Shown here: piece by piece, positions 1 through 9,800 of the stretch | Layout of the letters: every line of letters begins with the position of its first letter | How positions within the stretch are numbered: position 1 is the stretch's first letter | Origin: Rutidosis leptorrhynchoides | Taxonomy: Eukaryota > Streptophyta > Magnoliopsida > Asterales > Asteraceae | Reading direction: 5' to 3' | Assembly (NCBI RefSeq): GCF_046630445.1 | Contig: NC_092341.1 | Coordinates: forward strand, 31,634,001-31,698,000 | Length of the DNA stretch: 64,000 bases | The notes under the pieces: model-generated | The model's input: only the letters and a program-made list of their open reading frames with translations | What the model was told of the DNA's origin: nothing | The model's database searches: none | Made by a program: the position numbers and the translations under genes

Positions 1-30
1 GACTTTGTCCGGATGGATTAGGATGGGTCA
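1..30 (+). repeat. End fragment of a G-type LTR
   Basis: The first 30 bases match, in opposite orientation, the 3' end of the solo LTR that begins at 875 (about 21 of 22 bases around GGATGGATTAGG are shared). It therefore looks like the last bases of another LTR of that family, on the plus strand and cut by the window edge. It abuts copia coding sequence directly. The fragment is too short to say whether a whole element lies upstream. Confidence 0.5.
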
Positions 31-566
31 CTGCATACTGTGATTCTGATTGGGCCAGCTGTCCTATGTCAAGAAGGTCTACAACTGGTTACTGCATACT
101 TTTAGGTAACTCTCCTGTATCTTGGAAGTCCAAGAAACAAGCTGTGGTTTTAAGATCTTCTGCAGAAGCAGAATACAGAGCCATGGCATTAACCTGTTGT
201 GAGATTACTTGGTTAGTTAGTCTACTTAAGGATTTGGGTCTTAATGATTTGGGTCCTGTTAACATGTTTTGTGATAATCAAGCTGCTATTCATATAGCAG
301 CCAATCCTGTGTTTCATACACGTACAAAGCACATTGAGGTTGATTGTCATTTCATAAGGGATAAAGTCAAAGCAGGGTTCATTAAGCCTCAATATGTTCA
401 TACCAAAGCTCAATTGGAAGATGTTTTCACAAAGATCATGAATGTAGATCAACACAATACGTTATTGAACAAGTTGGGAGTTACTCAAGGTCACCACTCT
501 CAACTTGAAGGGGAGTATAACGACAAGAAGGTCAACAATAAAGTCAACTGCAAGTTAAAGGACTAA
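30..566 (+). CDS. Ty1/copia polyprotein, C-terminal RNase H end (partial)
   Basis: This is the tail of a copia pol polyprotein. The reading frame gives the RNase H landmarks of plant copia elements: AYCDSDWA, then [32 protein letters not shown] and [13 protein letters not shown], ending with the usual LLNKLG close to the polypurine tract. Everything upstream (gag, protease, integrase, most of RT) lies outside the window or was lost. The frame is open to the TAA at 564-566, which lies inside the LTR, a little beyond the polypurine tract. Upstream it meets an LTR end of another family at about position 30, so the junction may be a truncation. The product would be RNase H only and not functional alone. 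Confidence 0.9.
   Translation, partial: TAYCDSDWASCPMSRRSTTGYCILLGNSPVSWKSKKQAVVLRSSAEAEYRAMALTCCEITWLVSLLKDLGLNDLGPVNMFCDNQAAIHIAANPVFHTRTKHIEVDCHFIRDKVKAGFIKPQYVHTKAQLEDVFTKIMNVDQHNTLLNKLGVTQGHHSQLEGEYNDKKVNNKVNCKLKD
504..515 (+). other. Copia polypurine tract
   Basis: CTTGAAGGGGAG is a purine-rich run at the end of the copia coding region, directly before the inferred LTR start. It is the expected priming site for plus-strand synthesis. Confidence 0.6.
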
Positions 567-760
567 TTATGTCATTTCTTGTTATTTAGGGATTGCAGTG
601 TAACTTATGTAACTGAATTAGTTTTAGACGGTTAACTTCTGTTAGGGCTAGAGATGATAAATTAGGGCTTGTAAGCACAATTCTGTAATCAATCAATTTG
701 TTCAATGAAATTTCAATTAATTTCTCTCTTGTGTTCATCTTGATCTTGCTAAACTTCTCA
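516..760 (+). mobile_element. 3' LTR of the copia element
   Basis: The short LTR starts right after the polypurine tract (TATAACG, where TG would be usual, so the first dinucleotide may be mutated) and ends at a CA near 760, after a pyrimidine-rich stretch typical of copia LTR ends. The target-site duplication cannot be tested because the 5' end is outside the window. The right edge lies about 14 bp before a plausible splice acceptor, so the element may sit in an intron. Confidence 0.5.
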
Positions 761-774
761 CTTGATAAGTGCAG

Positions 775-874
775 TATCGTGCGGATTGGGAAATCAGAAA
801 CATGGTGGTGTATGATTTGGAAGTTTACCGGAAAAAGTCACCTAAACATTTTGTCACCGAACTTACATTGCCAC
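775..874 (+). pseudogene. Exon of an unidentified host gene, 5' part, split by LTR G
   Basis: A splice-acceptor-like GTGCAG ends at 774. From 775 one frame is open to 874 and continues, after removal of solo LTR G and one copy of its 5-bp duplication, at 18285-18323, where it meets a donor-like AAG|GTACCT. The joined exon would be 139 bases (46 codons plus one base). The peptide contains YRADWEIRNMVVYDLEVYRK and ends near SREEVRETKE, which looks like ordinary charged globular protein. I do not recognise the family. The open frame, both splice signals and exact rejoining across the insertion support a real exon, now disrupted. Confidence 0.4.
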
Positions 875-1606
875 TTTCATGACCCGTCCTAATCCATCCG
901 GAAGAATACATAACATTGGGTTACATCGCGAGGTACTTGACCTCTATATGATACATTTTACAAACATTGCATTCGTTTTTAAAAGACAAACTTTCATTAC
1001 ATCGAAAGTTGACAGCATGCATACCATTTCCTAATATATCTAACTATAAATGACTTGATAATAATCTTGATGAACTCATGACTCGAATGCAACGTCTTTT
1101 AAAATATGTCATGAATGACTCCAAGTAATATCTCTAGAATGAGCTAATGCACAGTGGAAGATTTCTTTCAAACCTGAAAATAAACATGCTTTAAAGTGTC
1201 AACCAAAAGGTTGGTGAGTTCATTAGTTTATCATAATCCATAAATTTCATATTTTTAATATACCACAAGATTTAAATTCCATCTTTCATAAACATAATCT
1301 CGTATCAGGCATTTCGCAAACTGCATAGAGATAAAAATCATTCATATGGATTGAACACCTGGTAACCGACCTTAACAAGATGCATATAGAATATCCCCCA
1401 GTATTCAGCGCGCAGCTAATATACTAAATAATACCTCGAAGTACTAAAGCATCCATACCCTGGATGGGGCTCGTTGGGCCCGATAGATCTATATTTAGGA
1501 TTCGCGTCAATTAGGGGCCATTTCCCTAATTCTTAGGTTACCAGACTTGAAGGGGCGATATTCGGTTTAATAATCCAACCATAGAATGTAGTTTCAAGTA
1601 CTTGTG
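875..1606 (-). mobile_element. Solo LTR G, 3' part (left piece)
   Basis: This is the 3' part of a gypsy-type LTR on the minus strand. Read on the minus strand it ends GGATGGATTAGGACGGGTCA followed by TGAAA. The other end is at 18279. The 5-bp target duplication GCCAC at 870-874 and 18280-18284 fixes the boundaries. Copy A inserted at 1606/1607. It shares with the LTRs of copies A-D and of element E a block containing GATCTAT, GGGCC, GATGCTTTAGTACTTCGA, GTTACCAGGTGTTCA and AACTCACCAAC. No internal coding region is present, so it is a solo LTR. Confidence 0.85.
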
Positions 1607-4600
1607 TGTAGTGACCCGAACTTTTCCATGTTTATATATATTAATTGAGATTGATATTTACATGATTAAATGTTTCCAACATGTTAAGCAATCAAACTTG
1701 TTAAGACTTGATTAATTGAAATATGTTTCATATAGACAATTGACCACCCAAGTTGACCGGTGATTCACGAACGTTAAAACTTGTAAAAACTATATGATGA
1801 CATATATATGGATATATATATAGTTAACATGATACTATTATAAGTAAACATATCATTAAGTATATTAACAATGAACTACATATGTAAAAACAAGACTACT
1901 AACTTAATGATTTTTAAACGAGACATATATGTAACGATTATCGTTGTAAAGACATTTAATGTATATATATCATATTAAGAGATATTCATACATGATAATA
2001 TCATGATAATATAATAATTTAAAATCTCATTTGATATTATAAACATTGGGTTAACAACATTTAACAAGATCGTTAACCTAAAGGTTTCAAAACAACACTT
2101 ACATGTAACGACTAACGATGACTTAACGACTCAGTTAAAATGTATATACATGTAGTGTTTTAATATGTATTTATAAACTTTTGAAAGACTTCAATACACT
2201 TATCAAAATACGTCTACTTAACAAAAATGCTTACAATTACATCCTCGTTCAGTTTCATCAACAATTCTACTCGTATGCACCCGTATTCGTACTCGTACAA
2301 TACACAGCTTTTAGATGTATGTACTATTGGTATATACACTCCAATGATCAGCTCTTAGCAGCCCATGTGAGTCACCTAACACATGTGGGAACCATCATTT
2401 GGCAACTAGCATGAAATATCTCATAAAATTACAAAAATATGAGTAATCATTCATGACTTATTTACATGAAAACAAAATTACATATCCTTTATATCTAATC
2501 CATACACCAACGACCAAAAACACCTACAAACACTTTAATTCTTCAATTTTCTTCATCTAATTGATCTCTCTCAAGTTCTATCTTCAAGTTCTAAGTGTTC
2601 TTCATAAATTCCAAAAGTTCTAGTTTCATAAAATCAAGAATACTTTCAAGTTTGCTAGCTCACTTCCAATCTTGTAAGGTGATCATCCAACCTCAAGAAA
2701 TCTTTGTTTCTTACAGTAGGTTATCATTCTAATTCAAGGTAATAATCATATTCAAACTTTGGTTCAATTTCTATAACTATAACAATCTTATTTCAAGTGA
2801 TGATCTTACTTGAACTTGTTTTCGTGTCATGATTCTGCTTCAAGAACTTCGAGCCATCCAAGGATCCATTGAAGCTAGATCCATTTTTCTATTTTCCAGT
2901 AGGTTTACCCAAGGAACTTAAGGTAGTAATGATGTTCATAATATCATTCGATTCATACATATAAAGCTATCTTATTCGAAGGTTTAAACTTGTAATCACT
3001 AGAACATAGTTTAGTTAATTCTAAACTTGTTCGCAAACAAAAGTTAATCCTTCTAACTTGACTTTTAAAATCAACTAAACACATGTTCTATATCTATATG
3101 ATATGCTAACTTAATGATTTAAAACCTGGAAACACGAAAAACACCGTAAAACCGGATTTACGCCGTCGTAGTAACACCGCGGGCTGTTTTGGGTTAGTTA
3201 ATTAAAAACTATGATAAACTTTGATTTTAAAGTTGTTATTATGAGAAAATGATTTTTATTATGAACATGAAACTATATCCAAAAATTATGATTAAACTCA
3301 AAGTGGAAGTATGTTTTCTAAAATGGTCATCTAGACGTCGTTCTTTCGACTGAAATGACTACCTTTACAAAAACGACTTGTAACTTATTTTTCCGACTAT
3401 AAACCTATACTTTTCTGTTTAGATTCATAAAATAGAGTTCAATATGAAACCATAGCAATTTGATTCACTCAAAACGGATTTAAAATGAAGAAGTTATGGG
3501 TAAAACAAGATTGGATAATTTTTCTCATTTTAGCTACGTGAAAATTGGTAACAAATCTATTCCAACCATAACTTAATCAACTTGTATTGTATATTATGTA
3601 ATCTTGAGATACCATAGACACGTATACAATGTTTCGACCTATCATGTCAACACATCTATATATATTTCGGAACAACCATAGACACTCTATATGTGAATGT
3701 TGGAGTTAGCTATACAGGGTTGAGGTTGATTCCAAAATATATATAGTTTGAGTTGTGATCAATACTGAGATACGTATACACTGGGTCGTGGATTGATTCA
3801 AGATAATATTTATCGATTTATTTCTGTACATCTAACTGTGGACAACTAGTTGTAGGTTACTAACGAGGACAGCTGACTTAATAAACTTAAAACATCAAAA
3901 TATATTAAAAGTGTTGTAAATATATTTTGAACATACTTTGATATATATGTATATATTGTTATAGGTTCGTGAATCAACCAGTGGCCAAGTCTTACTTCCC
4001 GACGAAGTAAAAATCTGTGAAAGTGAGTTATAGTCCCACTTTTAAAATCTAATATTTTTGGGATGAGAATACATGCAGGTTTTATAATGATTTACAAAAT
4101 AGACACAAGTACGTGAAACTACATTCTATGGTTGAATTATCGAAATCGAATATGCCCCTTTTTATTAAGTCTGGTAATCTAAGAATTAGGGAACAGACAC
4201 CCTAATTGACGCGAATCCTAAAGATAGATCTATTGGGCCTAACAAACCCCATCCAAAGTACCGGATGCTTTAGTACTTCGAAATTTATATCATATCCGAA
4301 GGGTGTCCCGGAATGATGGGGATATTCTTATATATGCATCTTGTTAATGTCGGTTACCAGGTGTTCACCATATGAATGATTTTTATCTCTATGTATGGGA
4401 TGTGTATTGAAATATGAAATCTTGTGGTCTATTGTTACGATTTGATATATATAGGTTAAACCTATAACTCACCAACATTTTTGTTTACGTTTAAAGCATG
4501 TTTATTCTCAGGTGAATATTAAGAGCTTCCGCTGTTGCATACTAAAATAAGGACAAGATTTGGAGTCCATGTTTGTATGATATTGTGTAAAAACTGCATT

Positions 4601-4855
4601 CAAGAAACTGATTTCGATATAACATATTTGTATTGTAAACCATTATGTAATGGTCGTGTGTAAACAGGATATTTTAGATTATCATTATTTGATAATCTAC
4701 GTAAAGCTTTTTAAACCTTTATTTATGAAATAAAGGTTATGGTTTGTTTTAAAAATGAATGCAGTCTTTGAAAAACGTCTCATATAGAGGTCAAAACCTC
4801 GCAACGAAATCAATTAATATGGAACGTTTTTAATCAATAAGAACGGGACATTTCA
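1607..4855 (+). repeat. Copy A 5' LTR
   Basis: The LTR runs from TGTAGTGACCCGAAC to GGGACATTTCA and is followed at once by the primer-binding site. It has the same length as the 3' LTR. It contains a conserved block at about 4040-4560 that is shared with the otherwise different LTRs of G and E. The 77-codon open frame at 2181-2414 recurs in sister LTRs only because they are close copies; no coding support was seen. Confidence 0.95.
2488..2497 (+). promoter_or_regulatory. Possible TATA box in copy A 5' LTR
   Basis: TTTATATCTA is followed 30-100 bases downstream by a CT-rich, leader-like stretch (TTCTTCAATTTTCTTCATC). That arrangement is typical of plant core promoters and would place U3 upstream and R/U5 downstream. 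The same site is present in the other LTRs of the family. Another TATA-like site lies near 2170, so the choice is uncertain. Confidence 0.3.
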
Positions 4856-4857
4856 GT

Positions 4858-4869
4858 TGGTATCCGAGC
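4858..4869 (+). other. Primer-binding site of copy A
   Basis: TGGTATCCGAGC starts 2 bases after the LTR end. It matches the usual plant initiator-Met tRNA complement TGGTATCAGAGC except at the eighth base. The same C is present in copies B and C, while element E has the canonical form. Confidence 0.8.
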
Positions 4870-5064
4870 GTTGGTCTTAGAGAACCAGAATTTTTCATTA
4901 GTGTGTCTTATCGAGTTTGTTAGGATGCATTAGTGAGTCTGGACTTCGACCGTGTTTACTTGAAAAATGATTGCTTAACAAATTTTGTTGGAAACTATAT
5001 ATTTTTAACATGTGAATATTATGTGATATATTAATCTCTTAACGCGTTTGATATTATGTGATAG

Positions 5065-5679
5065 ATGTCTACCTCTAGAACAAGTCCCATTGACTCACCT
5101 AATAATAATGAAGAGTCAAATGTAAATTGGAATGATTCGTGGACTGATTCACAAGTTCCCGAAGAGGAACCGGAAGAAGAGTCGGAACCGGAAGAAGAAT
5201 CGGAACCGGAAGAAGAATCGGAACCGGATGAAGAAATAGAACCGGTGGGGGAAATAATAAAACGGTTAAGTAAAAGAAAATCCTCAACCAACCGACCAAG
5301 GTTAATTATGGTCAATGGTGTTTCCGCCAAGGAAGCAAAATATTGGGAGGATTACCAATTCTCCGATGAATCGGATTCCGACGAGAATTCCGATGATGTT
5401 ATAGAAATTACCCCAACTGAATTTAAAAAGGCAAAAGAAAATAATAAGGGAAAGGGCATAAAAATAGAGAAATCTAATTCCAACCCCGATGAACTTTATA
5501 TGTATCGTCAACGCCCGAAGTCCTTAAGTTGTAACAATGACCCGGGAACCTCTAAACCACCAGGTTTTTCTAAACCAATGTGGACAACGACGGCTCGTAT
5601 TAGGGGAACATCATATATCCCTAGAAACTTGGCAAAACGAACCAAAACCAAAGAAGAAGAAACGAGCGAGTCGGAATAA
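5065..5679 (+). CDS. ORF1 of copy A: acidic Glu-repeat protein, function unknown
   Basis: This is an intact 204-codon frame between the primer-binding site and gag. The N-terminus is Ser/Asn-rich with two close tryptophans (NWNDSW). It is followed by tandem acidic repeats of the EEESEP type at about residues 30-55, a short basic run (KRLSKRKSS), a second acidic patch (SDESDSDENSDD), a Lys-rich segment, a Pro/Gly segment (KPPGFSKPMW) and a charged tail. No domain is recognised. It starts at an ATG directly after an acceptor-like GTGATAG. Homologues occur in copies B (204 aa, six differences) and C (198 aa, one repeat fewer, open). It could be an accessory nuclear or nucleic-acid-associated protein, but that is only a guess from composition. 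Confidence 0.8.
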   Translation: MSTSRTSPIDSPNNNEESNVNWNDSWTDSQVPEEEPEEESEPEEESEPEEESEPDEEIEPVGEIIKRLSKRKSSTNRPRLIMVNGVSAKEAKYWEDYQFSDESDSDENSDDVIEITPTEFKKAKENNKGKGIKIEKSNSNPDELYMYRQRPKSLSCNNDPGTSKPPGFSKPMWTTTARIRGTSYIPRNLAKRTKTKEEETSESE

Positions 5680-5816
5680 GATAGTTGTATTCGTGTGGTG
5701 TAATATATGTAATATAGTGTTCGTATGCTTTATGATATATGTAAAAATTGCTTGTATTAATAAGTATTTTTTTTATGAATCTAACTCTTGTCTATTTTAC
5801 AGTTTAAAAACACAAA

Positions 5817-6500
5817 ATGGATAGACAACCCAATATTTTAAGAGACCTACCCGGAGACATGATTGATGAAATCTTGTCTAGAGTCGGCCAGAATTCCTCG
5901 GCACAACTATTTAAGGCGAGATCAGTTTGTAAGACATTCGAAGAACGTTCCAAGAATGTCTTGGTTTATAAGAGACTTTCGTTTGAAAGATGGGGGATAT
6001 CACATTGGGAAACCCATAAGTTACGATGTGTTTACTTTGACGCATATATTGCGGGGAACCCAAATGCTATTTTACGCAACGGGTTAAGAAATTATTTTGA
6101 CTCAATATATCCGAATATTGGACTTCGTGATTTAGAAAAAGCGGCTAACATGCAACATAAAGAAGCATGTTATGCTTACGGATTAGTAATGTTCGCTTCT
6201 CACCAAAGTGAGAACAAGAACATCGGGCTACAACTATTAAACAAAACGTTTCCACAAGTGACGGAGTCGGTAATTGGGGTAAGAAATGAGGTTTTTAGAT
6301 TATTACGGGACTGTTGGACATTACGTAACCCTCGTCCCTTTGACGACGTTACAACACGCTGTCTTATCAACGGCCATAACGGTTATGTTGCACAAGACCA
6401 AGGATGGGAAGTAGTCCTAGTAAAACCAGAATGCATGACTTGTTTCTGGACGTATGAATTACGTGTCTTTATTGCCTTTGCTGAACGACTTGTGTACTAG
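5817..6500 (+). CDS. ORF2 of copy A: F-box-like protein carried by the retrotransposon
   Basis: This is an intact 227-codon frame. Residues about 8-55 fit an F-box: LRDLPGDMIDEILSRVG, then a hydrophobic/basic stretch with SVCKTFEE and VYKRLSF. Residues about 105-140 (GLRDLEKAANMQHKEACYAY) resemble the Sel1/TPR-like part, and a Cys-x2-Cys near residue 203 (ECMTCFW) the Cys-containing tail, of the plant group represented by Arabidopsis At1g67623 and At2g35280. In that family the F-box would bind SKP1 and form part of an SCF ubiquitin ligase. The ATG lies 13 bases after a good acceptor, TCTATTTTACAG, suggesting expression from a spliced transcript. The protein is identical in copy B. Family assignment is by recalled pattern; the target is unknown. 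Confidence 0.8.
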   Translation: MDRQPNILRDLPGDMIDEILSRVGQNSSAQLFKARSVCKTFEERSKNVLVYKRLSFERWGISHWETHKLRCVYFDAYIAGNPNAILRNGLRNYFDSIYPNIGLRDLEKAANMQHKEACYAYGLVMFASHQSENKNIGLQLLNKTFPQVTESVIGVRNEVFRLLRDCWTLRNPRPFDDVTTRCLINGHNGYVAQDQGWEVVLVKPECMTCFWTYELRVFIAFAERLVY

Positions 6501-6688
6501 CTAGAATTATCTTCACAACTATCTTGTATCAAAGTTATTGTGTGCTATATTTCATGCTTTATGTAAAATAAGCGGTATTGTAAGTTTGTAAAATATTGTA
6601 TAAAAGTTTGAACGCGAAATATTATTATAATCAGTTTTTCATATAGAATTGTAGTAGTTGAATTGTATATTAGCTACTAAGTATGAAC

Positions 6689-6703
6689 TTAACGGGTAGG
6701 TAC
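6689..6703 (+). other. Internal copy of the polypurine-tract motif, upstream of gag
   Basis: TTAACGGGTAGGTAC is identical to the 15 bases directly before the 3' LTR (11437-11451). Here it continues as TACCCG and forms a small palindrome, CGGGTAGGTACTACCCG. It lies about 140 bases before the gag ATG and recurs at the same place in copies B and C and, with one changed base at the end, in element E. Confidence 0.6.
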
Positions 6704-6841
6704 TACCCGAATTTAAACTTATAAAACGCTAATATGAAGAAAAAGCTTTTATAAATGAGTTCATATTATGCTACGAAATACTATTAACTACTCTTAATAT
6801 TCTGTATGATTAACTTGTTCCATTTAACTATTTTGAAGGAA

Positions 6842-9800
6842 ATGGCACCGACTACTCGACACACCGTGAATATGAATGAAGAGGAATTCCGTACTTTTCT
6901 AGCTTCAAACATAGCCGCAGTACAGGCTGCGCTACATACCAACAATAACCTTGGATCTAGCAGTACAGGAAATCGTGTAGGATGCACCTACAAAGAATTC
7001 ACTGCCTGCAAACCTTTGGAATTTGATGGAACCGAAGGACCGATCGGATTGAAACGGTGGACCGAGAAGGTCGAATCGGTGTTTGCCATAAGTAAGTGTA
7101 CTGAAGAGGACAAAGTAAAGTACGCTACGCATACCTTCACAGGTTCTGCGTTAACATGGTGGAATACCTATCTAGAGCAAGTGGGACAAGACGATGCGTA
7201 CGCACTACCGTGGTCAGCATTCAAGCACTTGATGAACGAGAAGTACCGTCCCAGAACCGAGGTCAATAAGCTCAAGACAGAACTTAGAGGGTTACGAACC
7301 CAAGGATTTGATATTACCACGTACGAAAGACGATTCACAGAATTGTGCCTATTGTGTCCGGGAGCATTCGAAGATGAGGAAGAGAAGATCGACGCATTTG
7401 TGAAAGGATTACCGGAAAGAATCCAAGAAGATATAAGTTCACACGAGCCCGCCTCCATACAACAGGCATGTAGAATGGCTCACAAACTCGTGAACCAAAT
7501 TGAAGAAAGAATTAAAGAACAGACTGCTGAAGAGGCCAATGTGAAGCAAGTCAAAAGAAAGTGGGAGGAAAATGGTGATAAGAATCACCAATACAACAAC
7601 AACAGCAATTACAACAATAATCACAACAATTATCCCAACAATCGCAACATCAATCGCAACTACAACAAACGGCCCAACAACAACAACAACAACAACAACA
7701 GCAACTACAACAATCATCCCAACAACAATAATAACCGCAACAACAACAACAATCAGAAGCAGCTATGCCAAAGGTGTGAAAAGAATCACTAGGGGTTCTG
7801 CACCAAATTTTGCAACAAGTGTAAAAGAAATGGTCATAGCGCGGCGAAGTGTGAGGTCTACGGACCAGTGGTTAATAGAACGAAAGGAACAAATGGTGTC
7901 GGAACGAGTAATGGCGGAGCAAGTAGTGTCGGAGCAAGTTATGCCAATGTAGTTTGTTATAAATGTGGAAAACCGGGCCACATTATTAGAAATTGCCCGA
8001 ACCAGGAGAACACGAATGGACAAGGCCGTGGAAGAGTTTTCAATATTAATGCGGCAGAGGCACAGGAAGACCCGGAGCTTGTTACGGGTAGGTTTCTTAT
8101 TGACAATAAATCTGCTTACGTTTTATTTGATTCGGGTGCGGATAGAAGCTATATGAGTAGAGATTTTTGTGCTAAATTAAGTTGTCCATTGACGCCTTTG
8201 GATAGTAAATTTTTACTCGAATTAGCAAATGGTAAATTAATTTCAGCAGATAATATATGTCGGAATCGAGAAATTAAACTGGTTAGCGAAACATTTAAGA
8301 TTGATTTGATACCAGTAGAGTTAGGGAGTTTTGATGTGATAATCGGTATGGACTGGTTGAAAGAAGTGAAAGCGGAGATCGTTTGTTACAAAAATGCAAT
8401 TCGCATTATACGAGAAAAAGGAAAACCCTTAATGGTGTACGGAGAAAAGGGCAACACGAAGCTACATCTTATTAGTAATTTGAAGGCACAAAAACTAATA
8501 AGAAAAGGTTGCTATGCTGTTCTAGCACACGTCGAGAAAGTACAAACTGAAGAAAAGAGCATCAATGATGTTCCCGTCGTAAAAGAATTTCCTGATGTAT
8601 TTCCGAAAGAATTACCGGGATTACCCCCACATCGATCCGTTGAATTTCAAATAGATCTTGTACCAGGAGCTGCACCAATAGCTCGTGCTCCTTACAGACT
8701 CGCACCCAGCGAGATGAAAGAACTACAAAGCCAATTACAAGAACTTTTAGAGCGTGGTTTCATTCGACCAAGCACATCACCGTGGGGAGCTCCTGTTTTG
8801 TTTGTCAAGAAGAAAGATGGTACATTCAGGTTGTGTATCGACTACCGAGAGTTGAACAAACTTACCATCAAGAACCGCTACCCACTACCGAGAATCGATG
8901 ACTTATTTGATCAACTACAAGGCTCGTCTGTTTATTCAAAGATTGACTTACGTTCCGGGTATCATCAAATGCGGGTGAAAGAAGATGATATTCCAAAGAC
9001 TGCTTTCAGAACACGTTACGGTCATTACGAGTTTATGGTCATGCCGTTTGGTTTAACTAATCCACCAGCTGTGTTCATGGACCTTATGAACCGAGTGTGT
9101 GGAGCATACCTTGACAAGTTTGTCATTGTTTTCATTGATGACATACTTATTTACTCAAAGAATGACCAAGAACACGGTGAACATTTGAGAAAGGTGTTAG
9201 AATTATTGAGGAAGGAAGAATTGTACGCTAAGTTTTCAAAGTGTGCATTTTGGTTGGAAGAAGTTCAATTCCTCGGTCACATAGTGAACAAAGAAGGTAT
9301 TAAGGTGGATCCGGCAAAGATAGAAACTGTTGAAAAGTGGGAAACCCCGAAAACTCCGAAACACATACGCCAGTTTTTAGGACTAGCTGGTTACTACAGA
9401 AGGTTCATCCAAGACTTTTCCAGAATAGCAAAACCCTTGACTGCATTAACGCATAAAGGGAAGAAATTTGAATGGAATGATGAACAAGAGAAAGCGTTTC
9501 AGTTATTGAAGAAAAAGCTAACTACGGCACCTATATTGTCATTGCCTGAAGGGAATGATGATTTTGTGATTTATTGTGATGCATCAAAGCAAGGTCTCGG
9601 TTGTGTATTAATGCAACGAACGAAGGTGATTGCTTATGCGTCTAGACAATTGAAGATTCACGAACAAAATTATACGACGCATGATTTGGAATTAGGCGCG
9701 GTTGTTTTTGCATTAAAGACTTGGAGGCACTACTTATATGGGGTCAAAAGTATTATATATACCGACCACAAAAGTCTTCAACACATATTTAATCAGAAAC

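Noticed and set aside
2181-2414. A 77-codon frame repeated in most LTRs of the A family (also 12026, 29136, 36478, 46501)
   Set aside because: It recurs because the LTRs are near-identical. No domain, no codon pattern and no independent conservation; in the older C LTR the start region is altered.
7572-7952. Thr-rich and Val-rich frames overlapping gag (also near 41149, 59608 and 59696)
   Set aside because: Out-of-frame readings of the AAC repeat coding poly-Asn.
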